This document shows, one piece after another, positions 54,308 to 62,920 of a stretch of 64,000 bases of DNA (its first letter is position 1; each line of letters starts with the position of its first letter). Made by a program: the position numbers and the translations under genes. The notes below the pieces were generated by a model. That model did not search any database. It had not been told where the DNA came from and worked only from the letters and a program-made list of their open reading frames with translations. Source of the DNA: Pseudomonadota bacterium. GTDB taxonomy: Bacteria; Chloroflexota; UBA5177. The stretch lies in assembly GCA_021324655.1 (NCBI GenBank), contig JAJPIP010000061.1, positions 29,209 to 93,208 of the forward strand, given 5' to 3'.

Positions 54308-54907
54308 ATGCCTGACCCCACGATCGGCGTGCTCTGGCACTGCGCGTCCCTGGCAAGCTGCGACTATGCCACGCTCCAAACGCACGGGACCCTGCTCCAC
54401 TTGACAGGCGTGGCGGTATTGCCGCGCGAGGGAGTTCCGTGCCGTATTGACTACCAGGTCGCCGTGACCCGTGAATGGAGCCCACTGTCGGTGTCCGCGG
54501 TGGTGACGACGCCCGGGCAAACGCGTGAGATCCACCTGGCCTCTCATGGGCAGGGGCGCTGGTTGCTCAACGATCAGCACGCGCCGACGCTCGACGGTTG
54601 TACCGACATCGACCTCGGCTGGACTCCGGCCACCAATACCATTCCCATCCGGCGGCTCGACCTCTCCGTGGGTGAGAGGGCCACGATTTCGACCGCCTGG
54701 ATCAGGTTCCCCGAGCTCGACGTCGTGCCGAATGCCCAGACCTATGAGCGCCTCGACATCGATCGGTGGAGGTATCTCTCCGGCCCGTACGACTTCGAGT
54801 TGGTGACGGATGTCCCGTCGGGGCTGGTCCTTGCCTATGGCCAGGACCTGTGGCGAGCGGTCGCACTGACAACCAACGAATCGAGGGGCGGCAACCAGGC
54901 ATGGTGA
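54308..54907 (+). CDS. Putative glycolipid-binding domain protein (DUF1089-like)
   Basis: 199 aa. GVLWHCASLASCDYATLQ, the turn GQGRWLLNDQHAPTLDGCTDIDLGWTPATN (given here only as the motif class), and PIRRLDL then YERLDIDRWRY are the glycolipid-binding family features. Members are thought to bind a glycolipid at the surface. After the usual end near GLVLAYGQDLWRAV there are 13 extra residues, and its last codon and stop lie inside the tRNA-like repeat, so the 3' end may have been redrawn by insertion. Confidence 0.78.
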   Translation: MPDPTIGVLWHCASLASCDYATLQTHGTLLHLTGVAVLPREGVPCRIDYQVAVTREWSPLSVSAVVTTPGQTREIHLASHGQGRWLLNDQHAPTLDGCTDIDLGWTPATNTIPIRRLDLSVGERATISTAWIRFPELDVVPNAQTYERLDIDRWRYLSGPYDFELVTDVPSGLVLAYGQDLWRAVALTTNESRGGNQAW

Positions 54908-54953
54908 GGGCGGTGGGACTCGAATTGGGGACACTCGGCTTAAAAGTCTGAAT
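54902..54953 (-). pseudogene. Decayed tRNA 3' half, left end of the island
   Basis: On the minus strand, the CCA end, discriminator A, acceptor strand CGCCCTC, T-stem CCCAC and T-loop TTCGAGT lie at 54902-54925. Further 5' at the exact tRNA distance is a seven-base loop CTTTTAA (54940-54946), which would be a UUU (Lys) anticodon, but stems no longer pair. The first 18 bases (54902-54919) recur perfectly at the right edge of the window. Confidence 0.5.
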
Positions 54954-55226
54954 TCGGGCGGGATTCGGGCATGGTCCGCCCGGGTTCACCCGGCAGGTCG
55001 TATCCGTTCTACCCGCCCTGTCGCCGGAGGCATGCGCTCGGGGCGCGAGGCACCGTTCGCCGTCATTTGCCGATCACGCTCGTCACCTCGGGTCTACCAT
55101 CAATTCTGCCGTCAGGCCTAGATGACCCGATCCTGAAACACCAAAACGCGATCCACCGCTCGAGCGCTGCCCGGGGGGGAAGTGGGGCCGCCGGCAGTCG
55201 ATACCGGCGGCCCCCTCCGATCCTCG
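54908..55226. other. Left flank of the island with a coding-like repeat copy
   Basis: 319 bases without a gene. Bases 55121-55176 share about 80 percent identity with 63038-63093. In the plus frame the left copy reads DDPILKHQNAIHRSSA and the right DRPVLKHESAIHRSSA, with most differences at third positions, so both may be degenerate coding remnants. No known family. Confidence 0.45.
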
Positions 55227-57017
55227 TCAGGTGACCGTGATACTGGCAGTGGTACTACCGCTGCCGGTCGTGTCGGTCGCGGTGAACGTCACCGTGTAGG
55301 TCCCGGTGGGCGCCGCGTGCGGCACCTTGTAGGTGGCGGACCGGGCGACGGTCTGGCCGGCCTCGATCGTCGCGGTGCCCATGGTGGCGGAGATCGTCGT
55401 CCCGCCGGGCAGTGTGATGTGGTAGCTCAGGGTGACACTCTCGCTCACCGTGCCGGCATTGGTCACCGCGCCGCTGATGGTCAAGCCCTGACCACGTGCC
55501 ACCGAACTGGGCGTCAGCGTCAACTTGGCGGTGAGGTCGGCGGTCACAGTCTGGTCGACGGCGGTCGAGGTGCTCCCGAAAAAGCTGCTATCGCCGCTGT
55601 AGGCGGCGGTAATGCTGTGATGACCCGAGGCGCTGTAGGTGACGGTGCAGGTGGCCTGACCGGTGCCCGCATCCGGCGTGACCGCTCCGCAGCCGGTGAT
55701 GGCGTTCCCCCCATCCTGGAAGGCCACGGTCCCGCCGGGGGTTCCCGCGCCCGGCTTGCTCACCCCGATGGTCGCCGTGTAGGTGACCGGCCGGGTCGCG
55801 ACCGAGGGATTCTGGCTGGAGCTGAGGCTGGTGGTGGTCGATGCCTTGTTGACCGTCTGGGTGAGGGTCTGCGAGGCACTCCCGGCATAGGAGCTGTCCC
55901 CACTGTAGGCAGCGGTGATGCTGTGGGTGCCGGTGCCGGTGTAGGTTGCCTGGCAGGTCGCCTTGCCCGTGCTGGTATCGACGGTCACACTACTGCACCC
56001 GCTGATGTCGCTGCCCCCGTCCTGGAAGTCGACAGTCCCGCCATCCGGCGTCGGACCGACGGTGGCGGTGTAGGTGACCTGCTCGCCCACGACTGATGGG
56101 TTATCCGAGGAGGTCAGCCCGGTTGCCGTGATGTAGGTGAGGTGGACCAGGGGTTGCCCGGTCGTGTCGGTCGTTTGCGACACATTGGTGCTGCTCCCGG
56201 TATAGCTTGAGCCGCCGCCACCACCACCCGCACTGCAGCCGTTCCCACCGCCGCCACCACCGCCGCCGTAGTAGCCACCGCCGCCACCACCACCGGCCAC
56301 ATAGAAGTTGCCGCCGGCCCCACCGGCGCCGAATGTTCCATCACTGCCTGCTGTGCCGTTGCTATGTCCGGTTGGAGCGGTCCCACCCGCACCGCCGGTT
56401 CCACCGCCACTGGCCGTCCCGGCGCCGCCACCACCGCCCGGGTTGAATCCCGGATAGCAAGAACCTGTCCCGCCTGCCTGGCCCCCCTGGCCAGCGTCGC
56501 CGCCGACTGATCCGCCACAGCCCACACAGCCCTGACCACCGCCGCCGCCACCTGCGGCAACGATCAGCCGGGATTGCAGCGTGTTGCAGGTCGTGTCACT
56601 GACCGAGCAGGTCCGGATGTCCGATGCACCCCCGCCTCCTCCGCCGGGGTAATTACCCGCTCCGGTTGCACCGCCATTGGCACCACCGGCACCACCGGCT
56701 CCGCCGTCCAGACCGTTCCCTCCCACCTCGACATAGAGCGTCTGACCCGGGGTGACGGATAGATCAGCCTGTATGGCGGCGCCATGCCCACCGGGAGTAG
56801 ATCCGTTGCCCAAGTCTGTTCCGCTGCCTCCCGCGCCACCGACCAGAGTGGCGTGGAGGGCGGTCACCCCCGCCGGCACCATGACAGCATACTCGCCCGG
56901 CGTTGTATAGGACGAGGTGATGGTGAGCGGTGTGGCGTGCACCATCGGTGCCCGTGCAGCCACCGCCAGTAAGCTCCCGAGTAAGACCGCAACCAGCGGC
57001 AGGAATAGACGTCTCAT
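55227..57017 (-). CDS. Secreted Gly-rich surface protein with Ig-like repeats
   Basis: 596 aa. Signal peptide (LFLPLVAVLLGSLLAVAA), then a beta-stranded and very Gly-rich region (about 40-290; long runs of GGGG, several CxxC-like pairs), two Ig-like repeats (about 290-400 and 395-490; each contains TSSxNPSV, GGTVDFQDGG or GGTVAFQDGG, and ITAAYSGDSS) and a CARDB-like C-terminal domain (SSVARGQGLTISGAV). There is no LPXTG or GlyGly-CTERM anchor. It is probably surface-exposed and adhesive. ATG 57015-57017 lies just after GGAGGTG. Confidence 0.82.
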   Translation of the reverse strand: MRRLFLPLVAVLLGSLLAVAARAPMVHATPLTITSSYTTPGEYAVMVPAGVTALHATLVGGAGGSGTDLGNGSTPGGHGAAIQADLSVTPGQTLYVEVGGNGLDGGAGGAGGANGGATGAGNYPGGGGGGASDIRTCSVSDTTCNTLQSRLIVAAGGGGGGQGCVGCGGSVGGDAGQGGQAGGTGSCYPGFNPGGGGGAGTASGGGTGGAGGTAPTGHSNGTAGSDGTFGAGGAGGNFYVAGGGGGGGYYGGGGGGGGNGCSAGGGGGGSSYTGSSTNVSQTTDTTGQPLVHLTYITATGLTSSDNPSVVGEQVTYTATVGPTPDGGTVDFQDGGSDISGCSSVTVDTSTGKATCQATYTGTGTHSITAAYSGDSSYAGSASQTLTQTVNKASTTTSLSSSQNPSVATRPVTYTATIGVSKPGAGTPGGTVAFQDGGNAITGCGAVTPDAGTGQATCTVTYSASGHHSITAAYSGDSSFFGSTSTAVDQTVTADLTAKLTLTPSSVARGQGLTISGAVTNAGTVSESVTLSYHITLPGGTTISATMGTATIEAGQTVARSATYKVPHAAPTGTYTVTFTATDTTGSGSTTASITVT

Positions 57018-57140
57018 GCTGCACCTCCGCACTCAACCGCGCCGCACCGATGCCGCGAAGTGGCGCGGCCTCTCTTGCGCTCCGTGACCCATACCATTCG
57101 CATCATTGCCTCACCCTTTCTGTTGTTGATCCACTTACGC

Positions 57141-57158
57141 CGGTCCCCTTCGGGACCG
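57141..57158 (-). terminator. Strong hairpin between the SnoaL-like and Gly-rich genes
   Basis: CGGTCCC (57141-57147) pairs with GGGACCG (57152-57158) around a four-base loop. No T-run follows on the minus strand, so termination is possible but unproven. The other 285 bases between the two genes show nothing more. Confidence 0.35.
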
Positions 57159-57302
57159 CACCGCCGGTCCCGCACGTGTTCCCGCATTCCCTCCTTCTCG
57201 CCCCCTCCACGGAAGCTCCCGCGCTTCCCGCAGCTGAGGATCTCAACCAGGGATGTCCGAGGTCGCTTGGATGTCGCGATGTCTGAGATACGCATTGTCT
57301 CC

Positions 57303-57833
57303 TTACTCCTGTGTGTCCCGATTCCGATACGCCGCCGCATTCTGCTGCGCCACGCGCGCGACCAGCACTTCGTGCTCCAGGCTCAGCTCGGGCATCACCC
57401 CCAGCTGCTGCAGCAGTCCCAAGACATCCAGCTGGAGCCGCTGCTCTGTGATCTTTCCGTTCGCACACGCGCAGAACAGCGTCCCCGCCACCGCCATGCG
57501 CTTGCCTGTGGCCGGCAGCCCCCAGAGCGGTCCCCGCTGGGTCCCGGTGGCAACTAAGTTCGTCACCACCATGTGCCCGTCGGCGAACTGTTCCTCGATG
57601 ATCCAGCGCGCATCCGGCACCGCTTCGCGATAGACGCGCAGCAACTCCTGCACGTCGGGGGCGCCGTGGACGCCGGGCACGCCGCCGTGGATGTCGGGGG
57701 CGAGCAGCTCGGCGAGGACGGCGAGGTTTCCCCCGTTCACGGCTTCCTCCACCACCCGCCGGACCAGCCCCTTGCAGGCGGCGGCGTCCGTGTCCGGGGT
57801 CAGTGGCTGCCTCTCGGGCAGCATGGTTTCCAT
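57303..57833 (-). CDS. SnoaL-like / ester-cyclase-fold protein
   Basis: 176 aa. RRVVEEAVNGGNLAVLAELLAP then IRE-type WIIEEQFADGHMVVTNLVATG and LPATGKRMAVAGTLF follow the SnoaL-like pattern (NTF2-like cone). Members are cyclases or bind small ligands. The C-terminal 45 residues, with ELSLEHEVLVARVAQQ, are a family-atypical helix. ATG 57831-57833 has GAGGAGACGG upstream. Confidence 0.75.
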   Translation of the reverse strand: METMLPERQPLTPDTDAAACKGLVRRVVEEAVNGGNLAVLAELLAPDIHGGVPGVHGAPDVQELLRVYREAVPDARWIIEEQFADGHMVVTNLVATGTQRGPLWGLPATGKRMAVAGTLFCACANGKITEQRLQLDVLGLLQQLGVMPELSLEHEVLVARVAQQNAAAYRNRDTQE

Positions 57834-57903
57834 GTGGTTCCGTCTCCTCTCATGTCTCGTCCCCGCCACTCTAGGAGGCTACGTGGACGGTGTCCATGCA
57901 ATA

Positions 57904-57927
57904 GACCTGCAAAATGACCTGCAAAAT
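57904..57927 (+). repeat. Tandem GACCTGCAAAAT repeat (third copy at 59432-59443)
   Basis: The 12-base unit GACCTGCAAAAT is repeated in tandem here and found once more, identical and in the same orientation, at 59432-59443. The copies flank the 1.5-kb toxin-antitoxin block and lie about 85-100 bases upstream of the AbrB-PIN and XRE-ATPase genes, so they could be operator sites or ends of a transposed unit. Confidence 0.45.
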
Positions 57928-58025
57928 ACGCCGCCCGATCTGCGCCGTGAACTGCGCAAAGCGCGGGTCGCCGTCTCGGGAGTGCGCCGTATTCCGAGAT
58001 ATCGTCCGAAGCGAGTGGTTTGCCG

Positions 58026-58391
58026 GTGAGTCACGAAGCGGCGAAGACAGACGCAAGCGGGCGTGTGCTCCTGCCGGCCGCGTTTCGGCGTGCCCTCCGG
58101 GTGCAACCGGGTGACGATGTCATCCTGGTCCTCAGCGCGGACGGTGCTTTGAGCGTGCTCCCGGGGCGCGCCGCGATCCGCCAGGCGCAAGCGCTGGTGC
58201 GGCGCTACGTTCCGCGGGACGTGAGTTTGGTGGACGAGCTTGCCCGGGAGCGGCGAGCGGAAGCACCGGCCGGCAACGCAGAGACCGCACTGGCGCTAGC
58301 CGGAGAGCTCGACCTTCCCATCTACACTCCCGATTCTGCCTGGCACGAGCTCGGTCCGCTCGCCGGGGTCGCGGTTCGCCGGATACGGTAG
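58026..58391 (+). CDS. AbrB-type antitoxin fused to the tail of a PIN toxin (deletion remnant)
   Basis: 121 aa from GTG. Residues 6-50 form an AbrB/SpoVT domain (TDASGRVLLPAAFRRALRVQ, then PGDDVILVLSADGALSV). Residues 87-121 (ALALAGELDLPIYTPDSAWHELGPLAGV) match the C-terminal end of VapC-type PIN toxins, including the last catalytic Asp position (Asp103). The first three acidic residues of PIN are missing, so the toxin part is dead. An internal deletion joining adjacent antitoxin and toxin genes best explains it. Start codon uncertain. Confidence 0.65.
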   Translation: MSHEAAKTDASGRVLLPAAFRRALRVQPGDDVILVLSADGALSVLPGRAAIRQAQALVRRYVPRDVSLVDELARERRAEAPAGNAETALALAGELDLPIYTPDSAWHELGPLAGVAVRRIR

Positions 58392-58539
58392 CGCGCGCCC
58401 TGCCCTCTTGCCGGAGCCGGCCTCCTCGGGAGGCGGGAGGCACGAGCGGCGCGCGGTGCCCTTCAGCCGCCCGCAGAGACGGTGCATGCACACGATCCGA
58501 CATCGAGCAGGATCCTCACTCCGCGAGCAAGATCCCCCG

Positions 58540-58568
58540 CTCACCGAGAGCAAGGAACGCGGTATAAT
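58540..58568 (+). promoter_or_regulatory. Putative vapBC promoter
   Basis: TATAAT is at 58563-58568, 36 bases before the antitoxin ATG. The -35 region (about 58540-58545) is weak, which fits an autoregulated toxin-antitoxin promoter. Confidence 0.45.
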
Positions 58569-58604
58569 ACAAGGGAATCAGAGACTACCAAGGATAAGAC
58601 TCCC

Positions 58605-58883
58605 ATGCCTGTCAAAGAACTGATCTCCACGGTCACCACGAAGGGGCAGATCACCTTGCCGGCGGAAGTGCAACGCCGTCTCGGCCTGAAACCTCATGAC
58701 AAAGTCGCCTTCGCCATCGACACTGAGCGGGATGAGGTGACACTGCACCCGGTTGCCTTCCCGCTCCAAGCCGTGTTTGGCTCGGTGGCCCCGGCCACGA
58801 GGACCGAGGACTTTCAGGCCATCAGCCGCGAAGTCCGAGCAGAGAAAATCGAGGACGAGGTGCGGACGCTCAAGGGCCAATGA
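58605..58883 (+). CDS. VapB/AbrB-family antitoxin
   Basis: 92 aa. VTTKGQITLPAEVQRRLGLKPHDKVAF is the SpoVT-AbrB DNA-binding swapped-hairpin domain; the C-terminal half (EDFQAISREVRAEKIEDEVRT) would wrap the toxin. It overlaps the toxin start by four bases (ATGA). Probable autorepressor from the TATAAT promoter upstream. Confidence 0.85.
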   Translation: MPVKELISTVTTKGQITLPAEVQRRLGLKPHDKVAFAIDTERDEVTLHPVAFPLQAVFGSVAPATRTEDFQAISREVRAEKIEDEVRTLKGQ

Positions 58884-59320
58884 GGCTCCTCGACGCGAAC
58901 ATCTTCCTCCGTGCGCTCGTCGTTCCCGAAAGCGAAGCCGACCACGTCCGCGCCCAGGCTGCCGCCGCCCTCTTTGAACGCCTGGGGAAGGGGGAAGAGG
59001 AGGCAACGACAATCGAAGCAATCATTACCGAGGTATGCTACGTGCTGCGCTCCCGGGCCCATTACGCTCTTAGCCCGGCGGAGGTTGCAGCGCGGCTGCG
59101 GCCGCTGCTCATGCTGCGCGGCCTGAAACTTCCGCACAAACGGACCTACCTCCAGGCGCTTGATCTCTGGGTCGCCTTTCCGACGCTTGATTTCGAGGAC
59201 GTCCTCTTACTGGCCCACGCCGAGAGGCTTGGACTTGACGCGATCACCAGCTACGATACGGATTTTGATCATCTCCCCGGGATCGCTCGAACGCAGCCGG
59301 AAAGCGTCGAGCTGCCATAG
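58880..59320 (+). CDS. PIN-domain toxin (VapC-like)
   Basis: 146 aa. The four acidic PIN residues can be seen: Asp5 in LLDANIFLRAL, Glu near 46-50 in TTIEAIITEVCYVL, Asp in TLDFEDVLLLAHAERL and Asp in SYDTDFDHLPG. VapC toxins cleave RNA. It is intact, unlike the AbrB-PIN fusion upstream. Confidence 0.86.
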   Translation: MRLLDANIFLRALVVPESEADHVRAQAAAALFERLGKGEEEATTIEAIITEVCYVLRSRAHYALSPAEVAARLRPLLMLRGLKLPHKRTYLQALDLWVAFPTLDFEDVLLLAHAERLGLDAITSYDTDFDHLPGIARTQPESVELP

Positions 59321-59527
59321 AAACAGAGCAAGCAGCGTGGGGCTAGGTGCAGCCTCAGACTTCAAGTTCTCAGTTGCCTACCGTCAACTGTGCCATCGCC
59401 GGGATCTCAAGGCATGCCAAATGAGCTGCCCGACCTGCAAAATAAACGGACCAACGTGGTGGTCGATCCTTGACGCGGTGACGGGTAGAATACGTTACCA
59501 GGGGGGTGAGAAGGAACCGGACCCCGT

Positions 59528-62500
59528 ATGGTGTCTGACCAATCCGTCTCGCTCGGCGCACTGCTCCGGCAGTATCGCGCCGCGGCCGGGCTGACGCAGG
59601 AAGAGCTGGCAGCACGGTCCGGCCTCGGCGTCCGGACCATCGCCTATCTCGAAGCCGGCCGCCGCGGCACTCCGCGCAGCGAATCCCTCCAGCTGCTGGC
59701 CGACGCCCTGAGCCTCACTCCAGATGAGCGGGCCCACTTTCTCGCCACCGGCCGCCGGGATGATGCCATCCAGCCGATGTCTCCCTCGACGGAGAGAGTC
59801 GGGCCAACACCGCCGCAACCGCCCTTGCATCCCCTCGTCGGCCGCGCCGCCATACTGACGGCGCTCGACACCTTCCTCAGGGGCGACGGCCCTCCAGCTT
59901 TCCTGCTGGCCGGTGAGCCCGGCATCGGCAAGACGCGGCTGCTGCGTGAGACGGGCCGGCGAGCGGTGCGTGCCGGCTGGACCGTGCTGACGGGGGGCTG
60001 CCATCGCGCCGGCGGGGAGGCGCCCTACTCCCCCCTGCTGGAGGCGCTGCAGCAGCATCTCGCCGGCTTCGACCCCCACACTGCGCGCCGGGTCCTGGCC
60101 GGCTGCGCCTGGCTGGTGCGTCTCCTGCCCGAGCTGGCCCCGGTCCTCGAGCCGCTGCCGATCGCTGCTATTCTCCCCGAGCACGAACGGCGGCTCATGC
60201 TGGACGCGATTGCGCGGCTGCTGGCCACCGTGGCCGGTCCCGCCGGGACCCTCCTGGTGCTCGACGACCTGCAGTGGGCCGGACAGGACACCCTCGATCT
60301 GCTGGCCCTGCTCGTCCGGCGGGCCGGGCTGCCCTTGCGGATCGTGGGCGCCTATCGGGAGACCGAGGTGGCGTCGGGAAGCCCGTTGTCGCAGCTCGTG
60401 GCCGATCTGGCCCGGGCGGGGCTCGTCACCCACCAGCCGCTGGGACCGTTGGACGACGCGGAGGCGGCGTCGCTACTGACGTATCTGCTGGGCACGGTAC
60501 CACCTGACGATCCAGAGACGGTGCAGCACGTGCTGGAGCGAGCCGAAGGAACTCCCTTCTTCCTGGTCAGCTACGCGCAGTCCCTCAAGGCCGGAGGCAC
60601 CGAGACCGTGCCCTGGGATCTGGCGGCCTCCATCCGGCAGCGGGTGGCGCAGGCCCCGGATGCCGCGGAGGTCCTGGGCATCGGGGCCGTGGTGGGACGG
60701 CGTGTGCCACGAGCGCTGCTGCTGGCGGTGTCGCGGCAGCCGGAGGAGCGCGTGCTCGCCGGGCTGGACGCGGCCGTGCGGGCGCGGCTCCTCCTGGAGG
60801 ACGGCCCCGACGGCTACCTCTTTGCGCACGACGTCATCCGGGAGGTGGTGGAGGAGGATCTGGGTGCCGCGCAGCGAAGCGTCCTGCACGGCCGGGTGGC
60901 CGAGGTGCTGGAGCGCGACCCGGAGCGGGCGGGCCCCGAATCCCTCGCCTACCACTACACCCACAGCGATATCTCCGAGCGTGCCCTGCCCTACCTGGAA
61001 CGCGCGGCTGACGAGGCGATGAAGCGGTACGCCTACGGACAGGCGGAAGCCTCCTACCGGGAGCTGGTCGAACGTCTGGAAGGGATGAGGCGGACCGGGG
61101 AGGCGGCCCGCGTTCGTGAGAAGCTGGGGGAGCTGCTGCGGCGGATCGGTCGCTTCGCGGAGGCACGCGATGAGGTCACGGCGGCCATTGCCCGCTACGA
61201 GGTAACCGGAGACGTGGCGGGGACCGGCCGAGCCACCGCACTGTTAGGCCTGGTCCTGGACAAGCTGGGTGCATCGGAGGAGGCACGGCGCCGGCTGGAC
61301 GAGATGGCGCAGCAGCTGGAGCGGATAGACGGCCAGGGCGGCGTGCCCTCGCCGGCGACTGCTCACGTCTGGCAGCAGCTCGCCACCGTCCACGGGGGCC
61401 AGGGGCGATATGAGGACATGCTGCGGGCGGCAAACCGCGCGGCCGCGATTGCACGTGCCGTGGATGACGACGGGCTGCGTGGACTCGCCGAGGAGCGGCG
61501 CGGCTTCGCCCTCAACTGTCTCGGGCGCCTCGACGAGGGGCGGGACGCGCTGACGGAGGCAGTCCCCCTGCTGGAGAAGACCGGTGCGGCGCCCGAGATG
61601 GTCGGAGCCGTGGCGAACCTGTCTGAAAACCGCCGGCTGGCCGGTGAGCTGGTCGAGGCTCTGCGGCTCGGCGAGCAGGCGCTCCTCCTCGCGACACGCG
61701 CCTTCATGGACCGCGCTGCGATGAACCAGCATCTCAACCAGGCGGAGCTGCTCATGGCGATCGGGGAATGGACGGCGGCCCGGTGGCACATCACGCGAGC
61801 CGAGGAGATCGGCACAACGGGCGAGACGCCGGCCTACGTGGCCACGTTTGTCCCCTACATCCAGGGCCAACTCGCTTTGAGGGAAGGACGCTGGGACGAC
61901 GCTGCCCCGCAACTCCACCTCGCGCTTCAGCGAGCAGCCAGGAACAATCGCCTCATTGGCGAGATAGCCGGGTCGCTCCTGGCCGAGCTCGCGTTGCTGC
62001 AAGGCGCGCCCGAGGAGGCGCAGAAGCGTCTCACCGATCTGCTCGATCAGCCGGGCCCAAACCGCCTGCTCATCCTTCCCCAGCTCGCCTGGAGCTACGT
62101 GGATCTGGGAGAGCCACAACGCGGGCTGGCGCTGGCACGGGAGGCGGGGCGGGAGGCTACCGAGCGGCATATGCTCCTCTACCTCCCGGAAGTACGGCGC
62201 ATCGAGGGGATTGCCCTGACCCGGCTGGGCCGGCGAGAGGACGCAGGGGGGGTCCTGAAAGAGGGGCTGGAGCGGGCCCGGGCCATGCCTCTTCCGTACA
62301 CCGAGGCCCGCATCCTGGCCCAGCTTGGGCTGCTCGACCGGGATGCGGGCGCGGCCGACGAAGCCCGGGAGCGACTGGAGGACGCGCTCGCCATCTTTCG
62401 GCGACTGGGCGCGGCGAAGGATGCGGAGCAGACACTGGGCGCGCTCGCGGCCCTCTCTCACACCACGCCGGCGGCCCCATCTCAAAACTCACTTGCCCCG

Positions 62501-62920
62501 GTATCTCAAAATTCGCCCGCTGCTCTATCTCAAAATGCGCCGGCGGGTCCAGCTCAAACAGAGCAGAGCGGCCAGACGCGGCTCACGGATGACCAGTGGG
62601 CCCGGATCGCGGCGCTGCTGCCGCCCCGACGCCGGCGGCGTGGACGCCCGCGGGCCGACGACCGGCAGACCGTCGAGGCCATCCTCTACGTGCAGCGCAC
62701 CGGCTGCGCCTGGGCCGACCTGCCGGGGGAACTGGGAAACGATGCGACGGCGCATCGGCGCTGGCAGGAGTGGCAGGCGGCCGGCCTGTGGGGGAAGATC
62801 GCGGCGCTGGCAGAGATGTCGGAGCCGGACACCAGGACGACGAGGGGTACTGAGAGCGGCGCCATATTGCCGGCCGAGGATGGCCAGGCGCGCAGCGGTG
62901 ATAGTCGGGACAATTTATGA
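59528..62920 (+). CDS. XRE-ATPase-TPR regulator fused to a DUF4096 (transposase N-terminal) domain
   Basis: 1130 aa. An XRE-type helix-turn-helix lies at about 9-66 (LTQEELAARSGLGVRTIAYL), then an AAA/STAND-type ATPase with Walker A GEPGIGKT (129-136) and Walker B VLDDLQWA (246-247), then about 550 residues of TPR-like helices. Residues 985-1010 hold three 8-residue SQNxP repeats, and 1019-1095 match DUF4096 (LTDDQWARIAALLPPRRR, TGCAWADLPGELG), the DNA-binding half of IS5-type transposases. The DDE catalytic part is absent. Probably a signal-gated transcription factor with a second DNA-binding domain. Confidence 0.85.
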   Translation: MVSDQSVSLGALLRQYRAAAGLTQEELAARSGLGVRTIAYLEAGRRGTPRSESLQLLADALSLTPDERAHFLATGRRDDAIQPMSPSTERVGPTPPQPPLHPLVGRAAILTALDTFLRGDGPPAFLLAGEPGIGKTRLLRETGRRAVRAGWTVLTGGCHRAGGEAPYSPLLEALQQHLAGFDPHTARRVLAGCAWLVRLLPELAPVLEPLPIAAILPEHERRLMLDAIARLLATVAGPAGTLLVLDDLQWAGQDTLDLLALLVRRAGLPLRIVGAYRETEVASGSPLSQLVADLARAGLVTHQPLGPLDDAEAASLLTYLLGTVPPDDPETVQHVLERAEGTPFFLVSYAQSLKAGGTETVPWDLAASIRQRVAQAPDAAEVLGIGAVVGRRVPRALLLAVSRQPEERVLAGLDAAVRARLLLEDGPDGYLFAHDVIREVVEEDLGAAQRSVLHGRVAEVLERDPERAGPESLAYHYTHSDISERALPYLERAADEAMKRYAYGQAEASYRELVERLEGMRRTGEAARVREKLGELLRRIGRFAEARDEVTAAIARYEVTGDVAGTGRATALLGLVLDKLGASEEARRRLDEMAQQLERIDGQGGVPSPATAHVWQQLATVHGGQGRYEDMLRAANRAAAIARAVDDDGLRGLAEERRGFALNCLGRLDEGRDALTEAVPLLEKTGAAPEMVGAVANLSENRRLAGELVEALRLGEQALLLATRAFMDRAAMNQHLNQAELLMAIGEWTAARWHITRAEEIGTTGETPAYVATFVPYIQGQLALREGRWDDAAPQLHLALQRAARNNRLIGEIAGSLLAELALLQGAPEEAQKRLTDLLDQPGPNRLLILPQLAWSYVDLGEPQRGLALAREAGREATERHMLLYLPEVRRIEGIALTRLGRREDAGGVLKEGLERARAMPLPYTEARILAQLGLLDRDAGAADEARERLEDALAIFRRLGAAKDAEQTLGALAALSHTTPAAPSQNSLAPVSQNSPAALSQNAPAGPAQTEQSGQTRLTDDQWARIAALLPPRRRRRGRPRADDRQTVEAILYVQRTGCAWADLPGELGNDATAHRRWQEWQAAGLWGKIAALAEMSEPDTRTTRGTESGAILPAEDGQARSGDSRDNL

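Noticed and set aside
55182..56096. Long plus-strand frame opposite the Ig-like region
   Set aside because: It is antisense to the surface-protein gene, made mainly of Gly/Arg codons from GC-rich repeats, with no start signal or conserved domain.
59495..62485. Long minus-strand frames opposite the XRE-ATPase gene
   Set aside because: The plus strand has HTH, Walker and TPR motifs; antisense frames are compositional.
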